From positions 11,557,719-11,621,718 of the forward strand of contig NC_064046.1 of assembly GCF_932526225.1 (NCBI RefSeq): a DNA stretch of 64,000 nt. The letters are read 5' to 3'. The stretch is from Nematostella vectensis (Eukaryota; Cnidaria; Anthozoa; Actiniaria; Edwardsiidae). Shown piece by piece: positions 23,293 to 35,400 of this stretch (position 1 is the stretch's first letter; every line of letters starts with the position of its first letter). The notes under the pieces are model-generated. The model was not told the DNA's origin. It saw nothing but the letters and a program-made list of their open reading frames with translations, and made no database searches. The translations under genes and the position numbers were made by a program.

Positions 23293-26200
23293 TGTTTTTA
23301 CAATCTGGGATCGTATGTTACACAAACAGTGCCATACTGTGAAGGGCGACAACGTTATAGCCTTGTGATTATTTCGATGACAGATGGTTGATTTCGGGTC
23401 ATGGCGCCATTGCCTTTCTGTACTCGATTTGAAGACATAAAATAACAAGCAGGATTTTTATTTTCAAAGTACAGCACACAAACTGCGACTAGTCATATGC
23501 CCTTTATGTGGTAGGTTTAATTTCGCTAAGTCTTCCGTATCCTTAATATACCATATTATCGTATTATATTTTAGTGTATCCATCTCCATATAATCGACTA
23601 TTTCGAGTAAATATAAGCAACGAAATCGTAACATTTTCCATGTAATGGAAAACATAAAAAAAAAGAAAAAAAAATGTTTCCGATAACACAAACGAAGAAG
23701 TCCCAAATAAGAAAGAACTATCAAGTCAGTTTAAAGTTACTTACGTAAGTTAGAAACGAAGAAGGTACTTAGCCGGAGGGCATTCACTGAAGACGTTCCT
23801 CGACTACCAAAAGCATTGTCATAGCTTTGTTCTCGAAGCCAAACCGAGCATGTTGCAGTAACTGAAGGCGCGGTGGTAAAGCGCGATAGAGCAGTGGTTG
23901 TCCTGCGGTTGTGTGTGTATTGATTTGCTTGATCGATAGCTAATTGGATGTAAAATCATTTGTGAATACCTTTAATAACTCGGTGACTGGAAAAATGTAA
24001 AATAATGATAAAAGTGCGATGATAAAGTGCGATAGACCTTTAGTGCGTTGTTCCCCCTGTGTGTGCTGCTTTGCTTGAAGCAAATTGGCTGTAAAATCAT
24101 TAGTGAATACTATTAATTACTTGCTGGCCGGAAAAATATCAAATAATGATGAAAGGTAATTAAGGCTGCTAAGTAACAGTTGAAGAAAGTGTCCAAGCAA
24201 AAATCGGTTTCTAGACTGCGAAGTATGAATCATCGGATGCGCTTTTTTGATGTCTAAAAGATCGCGAATTAACACTAAGGTTTCAATCTTGTTTTAAAAA
24301 AATGATGCAGCCATCTTACCATAGGCGACTAATCGTCTAACTCTCCAATATGCGGTACAATAATCATCATTTTCGCTTCCAAACATTCACTTATCAAACG
24401 ATAGTCTATGATAACTTTACCCAATCGATAAACTTCACGTCGACAGTTGTTTCTGTTGTTTCATGCTGATTTGGAAATACTTCTCCTGTACATTTTAATA
24501 AAGCTTTTGATTATCAGGAGTGAGAAAGTCTAGTAAGAAGAGCGGGGGTTTTACCAAATAAGGTAAAATGCCAATTATAACGGAGCTAGCGAGGCAGAAG
24601 ACCGCGCGCGTCTTTCATCCTAGAAAAGTATCAAATGTAAGAAGCATCCATTTCCATCGGTTGATTTGTGGGAAACCAAAGCGATATTTTCGTTTAAATT
24701 TGGTAAATAAAGTGTTAAACTTTGTTTTTAGATGGTTATTTCAAGATTTTAACCCAATATGTGCCTTCCAATATTAAATGAAACTAATTACAAAGGTGGG
24801 ACTGACAATGGCGCCTTTAAATGGCCACCACCGGTGAGGCGTGTGGTTTCTCGCTTGCCCTTCCTACTCGCGCACACGTACAACAGAGGTCGCCGTGCCG
24901 TGTTCCTTCCGTTAAAAGACATGAAACTTCAAATTTAGATGTCCTTCAGACTGAAGGTTGATTACTTTAACTTTATAATATATCATCAGAGCTTTCCTTC
25001 CCATCAGAGAATGTTTAAAGAATCACTGAAAAATATAATACCTTTAAAAGTTAAATTATTCTTCAGACCATTGCAGACTATCTGACTCAAATGCGGAATG
25101 AAGCAGACAAAAAGACTGAAAACGTGCGTAACATATTTGCTTTAAAAGTCATTTGCATTATTTGTCTGGACATCGCTTTATAAGAAGATCACATACAATA
25201 TGATAAGAAGGTCTGCTTAAATATTTTTCTTGCTTTCTTGTCCCTGAACGTTACATAAATCCTTAAAGTCTAAATAAACCTGCAGCGAATCGTGTTTGCC
25301 TTCATTTTTCGTGGCAACCAATTAAAAAAAATAGTTACAAGGAACACTAATTTTATATTACCACAGGCAGCCCGCCGCCTTCCTTTAAATGCGAAATGTT
25401 AAATAAAAATTATGAGTACAACGGCGCGTCGAAGCATCTTTTCGCTAACACAAATATGAAAAAATGACCAATAAAATGTCCCATTATCAACAAAATTACA
25501 ATGTTCTTAGATGTTCTACGAGTATAACTAGTGATAAATTGCGATGTATGTAAGCCGGAAAGCTTCGATCACGAATCAAGGCCTAATCCATGCGACGAGA
25601 CACTAGAGACAATTCCTAAAACACCGCCACTAAACGGAAAAAGATTATCGCGCATTAGTGTGCACGCGAGACCGTTTAAGGAGTGGAAGATCGAATTCTG
25701 ATAGGGTTCATATCCCATTGGCTTTTAATGGTAACAAAGTAAACGAAAAAAAAAATATAAGCAAGAACAAAAGAACAGTTCACGCCTATACAGGCAAAGA
25801 CAAATAAAAAGATAATGGACGGAAACGAGTGAAATTGAATATTTCCTTAATACGCAAGACAAACAACGCATTTCTTCCGAAAAATACACATTTCGTACAT
25901 CAAAAAGATGGCTTGGCGCAATGGCAGCATAATAATTAAGGTAATTTAAGGTTAATTTAGCTTTTCTTTTTAGTGCTAAGCTAATTGAATAACTTATTAA
26001 GAAAAAGTGATAAACAAAACCATCAGAATGCATCATTAACTCTCCAAATTTTTCGGAAGAATCTGATCAGGAAACGAAGTGTGCCTTAGCCATCCAAACG
26101 CAAACAGCCTTTTTAAATCAAAAACATCAATTAGCAAGTAGTGTAGATTGCACGTTTATCGCGAGTTACCCGGAATTCGGGTTGTCTTTTCGCGATATAA

Positions 26201-28355
26201 ACAATCCCTCACTTACAAGAGGCTATAAAACATTTAGTCTTTTATCGGAGTTTTCGTCGACCTATGGCTAATAGAGCAAAGAACATAGCCTCGAGAGGGG
26301 TTTCATGATAGACAATCTCAGTAAAAGGCGACTTCAAGATTACTCAAATTGCACCCAAGTTTTTGTTAATTTCTTATCTAAGGCATGTTCTGTAGTTCAC
26401 TAGCTGGAACCGTAAATGCGGCAAAAAAGCTTTCTAAAAATTTAATGTGTTTTTCGCTGGATTAAATTTTGTGGAAATAGCTTCTTGGAAAGTGTTTTCT
26501 CGTTAATCACGCAGTTCAAAAGAATATCATAACTATACGACAAAAAAATATCATATATATACGACACAACAAGTCACATTCACGATAAAACTACATATCC
26601 GACGGTTGATGGTTTGTTTCATTTCTAAATATTCTAAACTGTACAAAAAGTGTGCTATTTGAAATTATTTAAACAGAGATTTATACGCGCTAACCTTAGA
26701 TCATTCGCTTATTTATTTGACCATCTTATAGCAGGACTCGACTCGTTTACATAAATTACGCAAAATGATAATAATAAAACATCCCATAGTTTTAGCACTT
26801 TGAAATACTCAAATTCCGTCCGCAATACGACTCGTAGAATGGGAAGCGCTTGTTTAAGTAAGGTATTTTATAAACCAATGTCATTTCAATGAGCTTAAAA
26901 CCGCTCTTACCTGGTTCAGTAAAGCTTGAGTTCTCCTGCCATCATTATAATAGCTGTAAAGTCCAAACAATCTCTCCTTTCTGTGGTGCAAAATTGGTCT
27001 TTATTCGGAATGAACTTCCTCACACAACGAAAAACATATCCGAGACGTCACAAGTGTAGGCTGTAGATTGAGGTATAGATAATGAGACTAGCGTAGAGTC
27101 CTTGCACGTTACATACGATCATTCTGATAGGACAATAATCTTGAATATGAAGATGATCAATCAGCAATTTAAAATTCATTGATGCGCTGTGCAATACGCC
27201 TTTGAAGACCGAATCTCGGTGACTTCGCGGCGACTAAAAGAGCATAAAAAACATGGCGTTTCTCAGCAAGCAAATTTAAAAGCAGTGTGAATATTTAAAT
27301 ACAAAGACCAACCAGAGTTTTTAATCGTGTAAAGTGCTTTAAAAAGGAAAATCCAATAAGCCATTTTGGAATTAATCCTTTAATAGTTTAACATCGGTAT
27401 TGTGTGTAGAATATCCGGCCCAAAAGAAATAGTATATCATCCTGTGCTAATTAAACAGTACTACCATGTTTAGGCTGATTTTTTTTATTCCCTAGACTGA
27501 AGATTAATTAAAAAGCACTTTAATTATAGGCAAGGGAGCTTCACTAATATAGTTTTTATGCTTTTATATTATTTGTCCTTGCTCTCTTTAAAACTTTTCT
27601 TAAGGGTATATATATAGTGTATAAGGGGGGGGGGGGGGGGGGGGGGGCTATAAGGCAATGAAGTCTATGAGACTTCATAGAAAAGTCTACATTAAAAATT
27701 AAAATTACATAATCATCACATGTTGCAATGTAAACACAACCATGCATTAGAGAAACTGAATAAGGATGGGATAAAGTACACCAACCTGATTTAAGCTTAA
27801 TAATATAAGTATTATTATACTGTCAGCAAGAACTTAACGATAGGCTGAAGAGTAATTAAAAAGCACTTTAAAGGCAAGGAAACTTTCTTGGCATAGTTAT
27901 TATGCTTTTATATTGTAGATATATGTTTCTGCTCTCTTTAAAACTTAACTTAAGGGTATAAATAGTGTACACAGCAAAAAAGTCTATGAGACATTTATAG
28001 TAACGTCTGTATTAACATAGTAAAGTCTGTATTAACGTTTGTGTGTAAACACAACTATTTGAGCGAATGAAAATTAGTATAATTATACTGTCTTGACAAC
28101 AAGAGCTAAGTTAGTCAAATGCAAATAAATAAAACCGATTAGCAGCGAAGAGAGCGGTCACGTTTTACTGAATTGAACGTTTTACTGAGTTGAACGTTTT
28201 ACCCGAACAAACTCGTTAATACCAAATATTAGATAAAAAAATTATCAAGAAACTACTATCAAGTTATAGGAAAATTTTAATTTGATTTGCTTAACTGTTA
28301 TTTCAAATTCTAGCTGTTAATATCTAGTATACATTTTTCGAAACAAGTTTTAAAC

Positions 28356-28430
28356 ATGGCGGGGAATCATCTAGAGGCCGAGGAGATGAAGCTGATGAGC
28401 TCCCCAGTGAATTATCTATTCGAGGCCTAG
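28356..28430 (+). other. Orphan ATG in a housekeeping-type context followed by a donor site
   Basis: AACATGGCGGGG opens a 24-codon reading frame that stops at TAG 28428-28430, four bases before a consensus CCT|GTGAGT donor. This could be a first exon (coding or uORF-bearing) of an unplaced transcript. I found no downstream exon. Confidence 0.2.
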
Positions 28431-29221
28431 GCCTGTGAGTTTCTAATTTTAGACTCAACGTAGTAACAGTCATCAGTGGATGATAACATTAATGTTATAT
28501 ACAGTCAGTTAATCTTAGTGACATCAAGCGAAGAGATAGGTTTAATCCTATCATGATTATGTAAAAATGGAGAAATGCATAGTTAGAGAGTTGTGGGTGA
28601 CAAGAAGGACAATTGGACTCTTGAAAGAGTGTGTTCAAACTTTGTTTAGATTGAACTTGATCAGCCCCTCCCTTGCCCTTGTTTATGTGTTGATTACACG
28701 CATACCCCTTATCTTATCTTAACTATTGACTTTTTACTGGGAGGGGGAAGGGGGGAGGGGGGAGTTGAACTCTTGAAAAAAGGGTGTTGTAAAAGTCCTC
28801 TATGTTTTGAACTTTAGTCTTGATCACCTCTTCCCCCTCGTTTTGAAAACAACTACTGATATGAATATTGAATGTGGAATGAGACGGCTAGTTCACATCT
28901 ATAAGGGACAACACATTTTTTTTCTGCGATGGGATCTATAAAATTGATGTTTATATTATAGGTTGGGAGATTTGGGTAGGGACACGTATACCCCCCCCCC
29001 CCCCCCCCAACCCCCAACTAATACATATTAAAAACTGGAGTGGTTATAAATTAGATGCATCGAGTTGAGTAAAAAAAACACCAGCATATCCAGTTGCCCG
29101 GACCCTACTCCTCTTGATTAAGTGTTAACCGTGCTCAAAGTACACCTTATTTCTTATCGACATTATGAAGTATATAGACAAGCCACAATTTGTAAACTCA
29201 TCAGACATCAGGGACTACATA

Positions 29222-29702
29222 ATGCACTTGTTAATTGAAACCCTTAACCCTATGGTCCGGGGAAGGGTGGAGGATTAGACTTAGACGCTGTATAAAACAG
29301 AGAAAAGCCCCCACCCCTTGGGACAAAACTGCAGTCAAATGCCAATACCCATCAGGATGCAAACTATAGGCAACTACAGTACCTGACAACAAGTCATCTG
29401 AAAAAAGCCTTTTCTATTTCAAAGCCAGTACACTTCTGCGAATATTTGGTTTTGCACATTTCGCCATGCAGCTTGCCACACGCTGATACATGGAATTGCT
29501 TGCTACAGAAGAAAAAGAGTCTCAAACCAGGAACTGACATGACTTTTGCAAAGAAAATTTGTGATGTTATTTATTTGTCCCCAAGCCCCCATGGTGGGGA
29601 CAAGTCTTATCCCCACGTGACAGATTCTTGTTTTCTTTAAACCCCCACCTTAACCCCACCCTTCCCCGGGACCATGGGGGTGGGGTTTCAAATGACTAGT
29701 GC
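29222..29702. mobile_element. ~480-bp TIR element with TA-like flanks
   Basis: The left end ATGCACTTGTTAATTGAAAC continuing to CCGGGGAAGGGTGG-like text pairs with the right end CCACCCTTCCCCGGGACCAT continuing to TTCAAATGACTAGTGCAT. TIRs are about 45 bp with mismatches. No transposase seen. Confidence 0.7.
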
Positions 29703-30684
29703 ATAAAACAATGCAAAAAAGTCTGGAAATGGGATATTTGCTTAAATATTAGAAATGCATCAATCTAGCACGGGATATTAAGAATCGAAAAAGAGCTTTT
29801 CAGGAGACTAACACTGATATGGGAATAACTTACAGATGTTATGCCGACTTTTTCTTTTCCCACTCGAAACTGTCAACTGGTGGATGCTCAGAGCCGAATA
29901 CGTTTGGCACAGGCTGCCCGAGAGTCGTAGCTTATCTACCGTAATGATTAGATTTTGAATTTAGAAATATGCCCCCCCCCTAAAATATCTCAAAAGCATT
30001 CGGAAACCTAGGGGTATTTTCTGCTAACCTCACTGGTGTAAATCTATTCATAGACATTGAAACCCCGCCTCATGAATGTACTTTCTAACAATATTCTTGC
30101 TGTCCTTTTTCAGTTTGTCGCAAATAAAGTTTTCTTCTCAATCGGTTCTGAAGCTGGTATTTCCAGCTTCTGAATCGAGATGCTAACGTTTCTGATTTTA
30201 CTTCCAATCTTTTATCCATGACGGCTAATAAAACAGTTACAAGGGTTTAATAGTGTATATGCTGTGACGTCATCCGTGGGTTATCAAAAGGAATGCAAAA
30301 AATGAAATCGTTGAAAATTGTGCAGTTTTGATTTAGTAATCGGTCTATTGCCAAGGCAAAATGGCAAAATCAAATTTTGTAAGCACTTGCTTGACTATTT
30401 CCAGCCATCGCTAGGTCTTATTGCACAATCGAAGAAAAAAAACACTGAAAATCGAGACTACGCGCTCTATTTAAAGTGACCTAGCAGAAATTATCCCCGG
30501 CTCCCAGAAACTCATGCTGATATCTTTTTAGGAGGCCACTTGTTCTAGGTCAATCAATAGTTAAGGCCAACCTCGGAAATACATTTGATTTCAATATTTG
30601 TTCCAACGTCAGATATATTTTACTGATAAGATACATAGCTAATGCTCGAGAAAATCGCAATGTATAACGGGGGAGTTAAATTGA

Positions 30685-30918
30685 TTACGCAGCGGCCACA
30701 AAATGAAACTTTCCCACATAACCTTGCGCGTCTCGTGGCAACGGCAAGAAACAAAACCCGCAAATGAACTTATCTGTCGACAGTGTTAATCTCGCTAAGC
30801 GCCATATTGACTTGGCATTGCCATTTAGGTCATTGCTATCAGCAAAAGGATAATATGAACTTATAAACGACGCCAATGAGACTACGAAAACAGTCACAAA
30901 TAGCTTTAAGTTGACCAT
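30685..30918 (-). CDS. Possible small secreted peptide ORF (77 aa), doubtful
   Basis: ATG-initiated ORF whose first 21 residues (MVNLKLFVTVFVVSLASFISS) look like a signal peptide. Residues after it contain only two Cys, three apart, and an IWRLAR stretch. A CAAG|GTTATG site late in the ORF could be a donor. No homologous family recognised and no second exon found; it may be chance. Confidence 0.2.
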   Translation of the reverse strand: MVNLKLFVTVFVVSLASFISSYYPFADSNDLNGNAKSIWRLARLTLSTDKFICGFCFLPLPRDAQGYVGKFHFVAAA

Positions 30919-31108
30919 TCAAAGGCAGAATTAAGAGTAAGTTTTAGTTGATGCATCATTACTTTTTTTTTTCAAAACCGCAAACCTTAAGTCTATCAGG
31001 TTTAATCCGCGTCATTGGCTTTTACTATCTTTATGAATATAATATGTGGTAATCCTTTGAAACTGTATTCTGTTAATCAAGGCTTTCCATTTCCTATTAC
31101 AACGAAAA

Positions 31109-31264
31109 ACGTTGTCAGTGCAAAAAGCGAATGTCTTATAACAGTTCCATGACAAAGAGGTATTTATCTATGGGTACTAATTAAGCTACTATAATTAAAA
31201 AAACACAAAAACATTTAACTAAAGCCTTTGCCAATCGCCATTTGCCATTTGCACTGAAAACGTT
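31109..31264. mobile_element. MITE, GTTGTCAGTGCAAA type, copy 2
   Basis: ACGTTGTCAGTGCAAAAAGC at the left and TTTGCACTGAAAACGT at the right are inverted; internal GCCAATCGCCATTTGCC matches copy 1. Confidence 0.7.
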
Positions 31265-31964
31265 ATTTAAATCCACGGCAGCTCCGGATTCTGATTGGTT
31301 CAAAGGACAATAGCGCACGTTCGGGTACCTAAGCCTAGCCTGTCAGCAACCGGATGCTTATAGCTGGAATGGCCTATTTGTCAAGACCATCGAACCGGCC
31401 ATTCTTATGAACAGCATTCAGGGAGATTTTCATGCACGCAAGTCATGTCGTCGTTAACACTGACTGGCTACAGTACCAAATTTCATTCTGTCCCGGAATA
31501 TCTTTGTTAGTTAGATTTACTTGATCCACAACATCAATACTAATTAGCTATGTAATCTTCACTTACTAACTAAAAGCCTAAAATAAATTATTAATTACTT
31601 GACTAACAAACTAACGTGCTTAATTGACTGTCTAGCTAATTGGCAGTCTTGTTCCTACCAAGTCTTAAGAACAGCTCATTTATTTTCTCTTAGTATCATT
31701 GAAAGAACCTAAGTTACTCACTGAGCTTCGTTCAATGCATTAGCGCGTGAGTAATACACGACCACATCAGCTATGTTGTAATTCCTATCGTGTTTAGAAT
31801 AAATGCATTATGATGATGATGATTATTATTATTATGACATCGACATTGGTATTTTTCGTGGCGCCATGTTGAATTGCGTCCCCTTATACAGTCCCAGCAT
31901 GCTGTTCGCTTATAAACTCGACCCAATCCCCGCGCAACGTAAGAATGGCCAATAGGGCCGATGG

Positions 31965-32270
31965 GACAGTGCTGAAAAACGCAAGACTAGTTCCAGTACC
32001 GCGCGGTTAAACCAGCCTTTTTGTTTTGAAATGGTGGCGAACTGTCACATTTTGGCGAATGCTAAGAAAACCTAAGGCTAAAATTTCCTTTATGACTCCC
32101 TCATTATCAAACAAATCTGTTATCTTTTGTACAGTATGGTTTTGATGCTGTACAGTAAGTCAAAACAGCGACCGAAGTCAGCCTTTCGTACCTTTACTCG
32201 AACGATTCAACACTGAGATTTTGTTTGTTTTCGCCAGAACACGCGCAAGCGCATACGTTATTCGACTGTC
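31965..32270. mobile_element. hAT-like MITE copy 1, 8-9 bp TSD
   Basis: Begins ACAGTGCTGAAAAACGC and ends CGTTATTCGACTGTC; GGCCGATGG is found on both sides (31956-31964, 32271-32279). Also at 33166-33495 and 62933-63255. The CAGTG-type ends and 8-bp class duplication fit hAT elements. No transposase. Confidence 0.85.
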
Positions 32271-32427
32271 GGCCGATGGTATTTAACTGCCTCTCATTTG
32301 TGCTCTTTTGGCTTATTTTCAATTTGCTCATCTAGGCCGGGTTTTCACTATCGAAGGAAAAAAAAACATGCCAAATAAACCGAAAAATGAAAGTTTGCTA
32401 GTAGACTAGTACACTCTACCTAATAAT

Positions 32428-35400
32428 CTAGTCTTTCTTGCGATCGGTTTTGAAGAGGATCTTTTCCAACTGCATCATGGGCATCTCTATGGTAACGGAG
32501 ACAATGAACGCGCATAGGTAGGCGACGCAGAGAGCAGCCAAGAAATAGAACGACTGAAAACAAAAAAGGAAACTTAGTAAACATGACTTAGAGGGCGGCC
32601 AAGAAATAAAACGACGGAAAAGAATTTGACACTAGGAAACAAAACGCAGAGAGCCGCCTAGAAAAGAACGATTAGTTTCCTTGTATAGCAATGACCGCGT
32701 GTAACAATAACGACATTTTTTTACTTTTTTTATGTTAGGAGTAACGCAACTAGTCACGCAGCGAAAAGAAGCCTTACCACGTTGACATCCGAGTAGAACA
32801 TCAAGGTCTTAAAGCTCGCGAAGTACGCGAACAGGATTATGGGATGGAGCAGGTAAGCCATGTAGGTAAGGCGGCTGAGAGGGATCCAGAACCGAGCGGA
32901 AAGGATCTTATTCACGAGGCCTGGGGAGATAATGACGACATGTTAATAAGGGAGGTACGGTATGTAGGTAAGGCGGCTGAAGAGGGATCCAGAACCGAGC
33001 GGAAAGGATCTTATTCACGAGGCCTGGGGAGATAATGACGACATGTTAATAAGGGAGGTACGGTATGTAGGTAAGGCGGCTGAGAGGGGTTCAGAACCCT
33101 GCGTAAAGGATCTTCCTATTCATGAAGCAGGGTATGACGTCATAGGGAGTTACATAACGTAGACTGAGAATGCTTAAAAACGCAAGACTAGTTCCAGTAC
33201 CGCGCGGTTGAACCAGATCTTTGTTTTGAAATGGCGGGTTTTTTTTACTGGCGAACTGTCACATTTTTTCGAATGCTAAGAAACGAGGAAAAAGCTAAGG
33301 CTATAATTTTCTTTATGACTCCCTCATTATTAACCAAATCTGTCATCTTTTGTACAGTATGGCTTTGATGCTGTACACTTTATCAAAACAGCCACTGAAT
33401 TCAGCCTCTCGTTCATTTACTCAAACGATTCAACACTACATTTGTGTTTGTATTCTCCAGAGCACGCGCATGCGCATACGTTATTAAGCACTGTCACGTA
33501 GGCTGCCATCATAGAATAGACAACCGCGTCCCTTTTACGCCACTCTAACTGATATCAACAACAGTTCCAACACAAAATCTCTACACTATGCGACGTTCCA
33601 ATACCTTTGGAGCCTATATATACACCTTCACAACATCTTCCCACAATTCCTTGCGATGCGCGCGTGTAACCTAGTATAAAAACAAAATTTGCCATCTTTG
33701 TTTACAATTTTAACGCATGACCTCAGTTTCACGAGCGCGTAACAAAAAGTTGTGGGAAGGTGTTGGTCCTACAAATGAATACCGCCCGTGATTATCCTTA
33801 TTCTGAAAAAAAAAATTCGAGTTTATATTTTTCTTATCAAGTTACATACCTCCGTAGCCTGTGTGACAGCAGAATATGACCCATGCGAGCGCCAACGCCC
33901 ACGAAAACCTGGAGAAAGTGCCGTAGAATACATTTTCAGTCCTGTTGAATGGCTTAGGGTCGATCTTGCGGTACTCGCTGTACGGGCCGTAGAGAGGGGC
34001 GACAGCCATGATGAAGGCCATGCACCAGCCAACCAAGTAAAATCCCTGCGAATAATAAAACATCGCATTAAACTTTTAAGTTTGTCCCCCTCACTTTCCT
34101 CTAGGGATTGGCCAATTGACGTTTAAGGCTGGAACGATATGGTTTGTGTGTACTTATTATTTGCACTTGGGAAATTGGCATTTGAAAATTCTCCTCAACC
34201 CAAACCAACCTCCCCTATAAAGGTGAGTCCGATGATGGGAAAAGCAAGGATAAAGTCCTTGTACACCTAATGAGTCAAATATCACTGTTTGCAGTTGCAA
34301 GACAGTATCTTTTTAAGAATAGATCAACCACTCCTTTGTTTTTATTCATATTTGAAAATACAACTCACTGTCTGCAAGATTACCCTCCATATTTAAAGTC
34401 TTTTATTGGCGATATTTGTTTCTCAGACTCGCTTGAATAAGCCAATTCAAATGGATGCACTGTATGACTCGGTATTGTGCGTTAGCGTAACAAGACGACG
34501 TGTTAGGTCTATTTAAGGGGGCAGACCCCTCATGAAAACGAGGCCAGATAACTAGAGTGAATGGAACCATCTAAATAGCAGTGGCAAAGAAGACTATAAT
34601 TGCTGTACCTATCTTATGCATCCAAGAGTTACCCAGCTTTTAAAACAATTATTTCTCGCTCTCTCCACGAACCTTTGGGACCTTGCCTGGCCCGTCTTTA
34701 TGGCGGTGAAACAAGTAGCCGAGAGCCATCCCCACAAGGTAAGGCGCAATCCGGCAGTACGGTTTGACATACACGTAGGACATGAAGTTGGGACCATCTG
34801 CTTGTGGACTTCAAAATGACAAGAAAAACCATTATAGCTTAAAAGTATTCAACGCTATTTCTATGATGCATAGCGTTGGCGCTTATTTTCAACACTAATG
34901 CTCAAATGATTTTGCGAGTTCAATCCTCAAGGGGTGTATTATTATGCTGTGAAGGCCCTTGGTAGTAGCGCCAGCACTATAAGCAAACATCAGCAACCAT
35001 AACTGGCCAGACAAACCCGAAGATGATTCACCTTTCCCATGTCTTACCCCAGCTCTTTGCGACGCGCGCCTGAAACCGTAGTCTTCTTTGCATTTATCCG
35101 CGTTTAAAGGTAACTACTGTGTGGATAGTATTGGAGCACTTTTGCAACTGACAAACGCAGACGGCTGCAAAGGAGACTAGTGAAACCGAGACCAGGGGGA
35201 AAGGTTGTAAACAAGAAGGAAAAGTTGGCCCCTGACCTCGGTTTCAGGCCTGCATCGCAATAAGTTGTGGGAAGACACAGAGAAGGTGAATTGCACACCT
35301 TGTTACGGGGTACTGCTTACCAGCAAAGCTTGCTGTACACATAGTAGTAGAATGCATACAGTTTGTTTTTGTAACCCACTAAAAGAGGCTAAGAGGATTA

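Larger units (their letters stand above)
19192..32427. other. Long gene-poor interval
   Basis: About 13 kb, AT-rich, with the gap, tandem repeats, TIR elements and homopolymers (G23 at 27625-27647, C18 at 28991-29008). Only two doubtful short reading frames are noted. Part of it may be GPCR 5' sequence or distal regulatory DNA. Confidence 0.5.

Noticed and set aside
35321-35378. Exon-like 58-bp segment on the minus strand with good acceptor and donor (GYKNKLYAFYYYVYSKLCW)
   Set aside because: Its phase does not fit the neighbouring NRF-6-like exons, while the exon at 35566-35688 joins directly and in frame to 34808-34682, which encodes the expected KPYCRIAPYLVG.
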